This document shows positions 52,256 through 64,000 of a stretch of DNA of 64,000 nucleotides, piece after piece. Numbering within the stretch: the first letter of the stretch is position 1; each line of letters begins with the position of its first letter. The translations under genes and the position numbers were made by a program. This DNA is from Hirudinaria manillensis (lineage: Eukaryota; Annelida; Clitellata; Hirudinida; Hirudinidae), in assembly GCA_034509925.1 (NCBI GenBank), contig CM067538.1:1961501-2025500 (forward strand), in the 5' to 3' direction. The notes under the pieces are model-generated. The model saw only the letters and a list, made by a program, of their open reading frames with translations, was not told the DNA's origin and did not search any database.

Positions 52256-54157
52256 ATCATTTAATCAATACAACTATGTCTAGACATGATCATGTTTTGC
52301 CAATGGGTAATTTTGTATTGCGCAACATTCATCTTTGGACGATCACATTAATAAATTACAGTAAAATTTTTTAATTTGTATTTGTTAATGCATTAGTGTT
52401 AATAATAATAATAATAATAATGAATTAAGTGATTAATATAATCTTGTAATTTGTTGCTTACATTAAAGTGTAAACATCTACAATAATGAAAAGCCTAACA
52501 ATAATAATAATAACGATAATAAATAATAATAATAACAACAATAATAACAATAATAATAATAATAAAAGGCCTTCGCTGATCGAATTCGATGACAAAGGAG
52601 TCTCGAAGAAGGACGAGGACGTATTTCATTACGTTGTTTACGTTCCGTGCAAGGGAAGACTTTATGAATTGGATGGACTCCAGGATGGACCAATCGACCA
52701 TGGTGAGCTGATGATGATGATGATGACTATGATGATGATGATGGAAACTAGTTATGATGATGATGGCATTGGTTGTGGTGGTGATAGTGATGATGATGAT
52801 GGAAATAGTTACGGTGATGATGGCATTGGTTATGATGATTATCGTGGTGATGATGGAGAGTGTTTATTATAATTATTTGATTTAGAAGTTTATGCGAGAC
52901 TCAATGCTATAAACCAAGCATCAGAACATATAATAAAATTATATAATAATTTATTTATTTTTTTATTATTTATATAATAATATAAATATTATTTATGTAA
53001 TAATAATAATATTATTATTTCATTTTAGGAGCCGTAGGTGAGGACTGGGTGTCGGCATTGAAGCCAATTTTGAACAGTCGAATTGAAGAGTAAGTTGTGT
53101 ATTGCGGTGATGATGTTGATGATGGTGGTGGTGGTGATGATGATGATGATGACGATGTCAATAATTTCCACAGCAAGGGAGGTCTCTTGTACAACCTGAT
53201 GGTCCTCACTTCGGACAGGAAAAAGTTTTATGAGGAAAAAATCAAGGAACTCACGGACCTGGGAAACTCGGTAGTTTTTGTTTTTCGATTTTCAGTTATT
53301 TATTCGAATATTTATTTTTAAATGCCTGCAAATTCTGTTAAAAAATGTTATTTTGTATCCATTAAAATTTCGATGTTGGTTCTCTGCATTTTCATTATAA
53401 ATTTGAAACTGACTGGTCTGTGATTAGTGACGATTTGAACCTCATGGAGAGTAACATTGTGATGCAATTATTATTATTATTATCATTATTATTATTATTA
53501 TCATCAGTTGCCACTTACCCATGTTTTATTATAAATCCTGCTTCATTCTTATTATTGTTTGTAACTGAAATTTAATTCTAATTTTGCTTTTAAAATTCAG
53601 AATCTGAGAGAAGATGAGTCATCGTTGACTTTGAGTGACTACGAAGCCCTTCTTAGTCAAGAGATTGAGAAGAGAGAGATGTACAAGGTGAGCATAATGG
53701 GGAAATTAATATTAATGAGGCAGATTTGAATATTATAATTACCTGGATTTGTATCTGAATCATAAATTGTGATCGGACAGATTGAAAACATTCGAAGACG
53801 TCACAATTACATTCCGTTTGTCGTTGAATTCTTCAAAATACTCGCAGAAAAAGGAGAACTCGCGGGTCTCATGGAGAAGGTCCATTCACATTTGTTCTAC
53901 CTATTATTATTACTATTACTAATATGCTCGTTAACCATTATTATTATTATTATTATTATTATTATCAATATTTCATCATAATTATTTTGATCATTATCAT
54001 TTACATATTAATCAATCAATCAACCAATCAGTTCAATAATAACCACTGTAATTTAATAATAACCACTTTAATTAATTTCAACTTCCAGGCAAAGAACAAA
54101 GCCAAGGAAAGGGCCTCAGAAGCAGCCAAGAAGTCGACGGAGGCTTCGAAATCCTGA
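50397..54157 (+). CDS. UCHL5: Ubiquitin C-terminal hydrolase L5 (UCH37)
   Basis: Cysteine deubiquitinase of the 26S proteasome 19S particle (docked by RPN13/ADRM1) and, in many animals, of INO80. Eleven exons agree in phase: 50397-50460, 50782-50839, 51066-51171, 51623-51748, 52106-52167, 52569-52702, 53029-53089, 53174-53270, 53601-53687, 53781-53879, 54089-54157, giving 320 aa (human enzyme 329). The start [18 protein letters not shown] is diagnostic. Catalytic set is intact: Gln76 and Cys82 in [13 protein letters not shown], His159 in [10 protein letters not shown], Asp174 in [13 protein letters not shown]. The C-terminal ULD region is present ([18 protein letters not shown]) with a Lys/Ala-rich tail ([15 protein letters not shown]) that in the family contacts RPN13. 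Several introns are short and made largely of microsatellite. Confidence 0.96.
51300..51420 (+). mobile_element. CR1/L2-like retrotransposon 3' terminus
   Basis: GCACGGTGCTATATAAATGC, then CATG and an ATT/AAT repeat (51363-51413), the same terminal structure seen at 22845-23058. Only the last 100 bp or so remain, in UCHL5 intron 3. Confidence 0.5.
52501..52565. repeat. (AAT)n microsatellite at a UCHL5 splice acceptor
   Basis: An AAT/AAC run ends only three bases before the acceptor of exon 6 (52569). There is no pyrimidine tract directly before the AG. Confidence 0.85.
53090..53173 (+). other. 84-bp UCHL5 intron made largely of GAT repeats
   Basis: This intron begins GTAAGT and ends TTCCACAG, but most of the interior is GATGATGTT/GGTGGT/GAT repeat. 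It shows a microsatellite occupying nearly all of a minimal intron. Confidence 0.8.
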
Positions 54158-54422
54158 CGACTTCGATCTGAGTCCGACCGTCGTATTTGACTTTTCGTCA
54201 CGTGTTGTTTACAAAAGACGTCGGGGAGGGTGGAGGGTGGGTGGTTGCACTCAATTTTAGAAGGTCAACGATGACAGTTTTTTAAAGAAACTTTTACTGA
54301 TTAGTTTTGCATTTTTTTCTTTTTTTTTCAATTTGAGAAAGTCTTGAAAAATGTGAAATTGTTCTGAAAATTAAATTATTTCATGGTGACTGTAAACGTT
54401 AATGCATAATGCTTGTAATTAA

Positions 54423-54635
54423 GGACAGGTCATTGATTGGAGTTCGAGAATTTAATAATAATTAACATTAATTATGTTAATGTTTGTTAATTAATATTTA
54501 ATAATTAATGTAATTGTTTGCAAGGGTAGGTCGTTGATTGGAGTTCGAGAATTTAATAATAATTAACATTAATTATGTTAATTTAATTGTAAGGGCAGGT
54601 CGTTGATTGGAGTTCGAGAATTTAATATTAAAAAT
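54423..54635. repeat. Three direct copies in the UCHL5 3' flank
   Basis: Starts at 54426, 54527 and 54596 of a unit reading CAGGTCATTGATTGGAGTTC and then GAGAATTTAATA with an AT-rich, palindromic tail (AATTAACATTAATTATGTTAAT). Copies 1 and 2 are nearly identical for 56 bp; copy 3 is cut short. Located in the UCHL5 3' UTR or just after it. Confidence 0.85.
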
Positions 54636-56010
54636 GTTTGCAAAATGATTCACAAGATTATATCATTAATTAATTTCTTTAACTTGCAGGCAATTTATTA
54701 AATAATTTATTTGGAAGAATCAAACTTATTTCAGAGATTGGGAATTACATATTAATCGATGGTTAACGTAATTAACTGATTAATATCTCGTAAATTTATA
54801 AAACTGCTTTTCTAAAACTTGCAACGGTTGCTACATTGTACTTAGTCAATACTTAAAGCAACCTCAGAACAGCAAGACTTGAAGACAACTTTGAATGTAC
54901 ATCTTCTTCGTTAGAGCTTTGTTAATCATTAAGTACTTCCTTATCACAAAGTGTCAGATAAGGTTCCCATTTGTACTGCAAGTAATCTCCCTTACTGAAG
55001 CAACGTTTAAGTCTCTGCATGCAACAACAACAGCAACGACAGCAGCAGATGAGGTTGGATGTAAAAAACATGACTTTTAGTAATTTTAATGACGGTGAAA
55101 ATGATGAAAACAAGTCCTTAATATTATAATTAAATGTAAATATAGTTTAGAAAACATACAAGAAGATAATCATCAGCTTAAATGCTGCATTATTAAGCTT
55201 TATAAGACCAACAATGGCAAATATTTCAACAAACTGATACTTTTATGTGAGCGCCATTCGTGCAACTTTTGGCATTTGCATTTCAGATGTGAATTTTACA
55301 CTTTAAAGATGTTAAATCGATTCAACCGAATCCAAGATTTCAGACAAAAAGAATTTAGAAACGATGCCATCAGAGAACGCGAAGTCTCTCCTGGCTCGGG
55401 ATTTATTTTTTATCACAGATAGATGGGAATAAAACGTTTCAGATGCTCAGAAGATTCGCCTCGGGACTCGAAAACGTAAGTTACGAGTTACAACTTACGT
55501 GAGATTTTACTCGACAAGAGAGACAAGAGTTTACAAAATGAATTTCGGGTTTCGTGCAAATCACAACTGCAGCTGTGACGATGTGCCATCGGAGACCGTG
55601 CGGATCGGATCGACTGGCACCGATGCAATGAAGCGTGACAGAGGAAGTGGTGTTTCTCCTATTTACAACGACGTTCACAGAAGGCTCGCTTCAGACGACG
55701 AAGCAAAATGCGATCGCGCAAAAGAATTTCAGGAATCGTTCTTTAAAAAAATAAACTTAAGGCACACGCAGCTGTACAAGACACGACTTTGTTTTGTTTG
55801 GTTTTTTTATAAAAGTATTTAGAAAAATCTCGAAAAAGGAAGAATTTCCGTGGAAAAGCTAAAAAAAATATATGTATATATTTAACATTTTTACTCTCGA
55901 AAATATGAGCCGAGCCGATCGGATGCAGAAGTCCGTCCATCTGTGAAGCCCTAAAAAGACCGTAAAACCCAGAAACAGATTGTTCTCTCGCTTTCGGTTT
56001 TGGGATTCAA

Positions 56011-56060
56011 TCACGTGATGCAATCACATGACCTGATCACGTGACTTGGTCACATGACGA
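56011..56060. promoter_or_regulatory. Array of four CAC(G/A)TG boxes with 13-bp period
   Basis: CACGTG (56012), CACATG (56025), CACGTG (56038) and CACATG (56051) start exactly 13 bp apart, and each is embedded in TCAC(G/A)TGA. TCACGTGAC and TCACATGA are known sites for MiT/TFE and USF bHLH factors. The array lies 65-115 nt beyond the phosphatase stop codon, in its 3' UTR. Function is inferred. Confidence 0.55.
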
Positions 56061-56124
56061 CATAGCAGTCGACGTCTTGAAACCTCGACTTTTTGACTTT
56101 CCAGTTCCAGTAAAATTCGTTCGT

Positions 56125-63945
<7,821 letters not shown>

Positions 63946-64000
63946 CTGAAAAAGTATGCAAAGTTTAAAATTATTTCAAATCATCTCAAAATTACTTTAA

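Larger units (their letters stand above)
54158..56124. other. Convergent intergenic region / 3' UTRs of UCHL5 and receptor PTP
   Basis: Holds both 3' UTRs. The triplicated unit is at 54423-54635. A CpG-containing stretch at 55430-55740 includes a 107-codon plus-strand ORF (55499-55822) that matches no family known to me. A candidate polyadenylation signal for the phosphatase (minus) is at 55407-55402. The periodic E-box array is at 56011-56060. Confidence 0.45.

Noticed and set aside
52486..52872. 128-codon plus-strand ORF
   Set aside because: Only its middle is the real UCHL5 exon 6; the Asn run before and the Met/Asp runs after are intronic microsatellite.
55499..55822. 107-codon plus-strand ORF in a CpG-containing stretch
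   Set aside because: No recognisable domain, lies in the 3' flank of two convergent genes, and ends in low-complexity sequence. Kept only as a weak possibility.

Overview
The window is nuclear DNA from an invertebrate animal. The phylum cannot be fixed by reading. Seven of the nine genes are split into many short exons with GT-AG junctions, separated by AT-rich, microsatellite-filled introns, and the proteins are animal signalling and nuclear families. I found every spliced gene by joining exons whose splice phases agree. Splice sites were judged by eye and there is no transcript evidence.

Left to right: a THAP-domain protein with a C2H2 finger (minus; its 3' part leaves the window at base 1) shares a 453-bp promoter region with a single-exon BTB zinc-finger gene (plus, 2656-4533). 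Next is a complete 11-exon PP2A B56 regulatory subunit (minus, 6694-13974, 489 aa), divergent from a 16-exon novel-type protein kinase C (plus, 15224-29777, 773 aa). A small intronless ORF with one possible zinc finger lies on the opposite strand inside the PKC intron at 25572-27216. A 5.7-kb repeat-rich stretch follows. Then come a divergent adenylate-kinase-like gene with one unresolved exon junction (minus, 35475-37609), a complete 10-exon mitochondrial pyruvate dehydrogenase kinase (minus, 39166-48618, 415 aa), an 11-exon UCHL5/UCH37 deubiquitinase (plus, 50397-54157, 320 aa), and the cytoplasmic half of a two-domain receptor tyrosine phosphatase (minus, 56125-63945; its 5' part leaves the window).

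The genes are not an operon. Themes that recur are reversible phosphorylation (PKC, PP2A-B56, PDK, receptor PTP) and nuclear zinc-binding factors. Three gene pairs are divergent and may share regulatory DNA: THAP/BTB, B56/PKC and PDK/UCHL5.

I did not find an unknown multi-gene system. The points most worth a second look are the nested intronic ORF, a 55-residue GC-rich tail on PKC beyond its hydrophobic motif, a short direct repeat flanking the exon that carries that tail, the degenerate adenylate kinase, a 13-bp-periodic array of CAC(G/A)TG boxes downstream of the phosphatase stop codon, and microsatellite growth inside coding exons and at splice sites. Non-LTR retrotransposon 3' ends are scattered through the introns.
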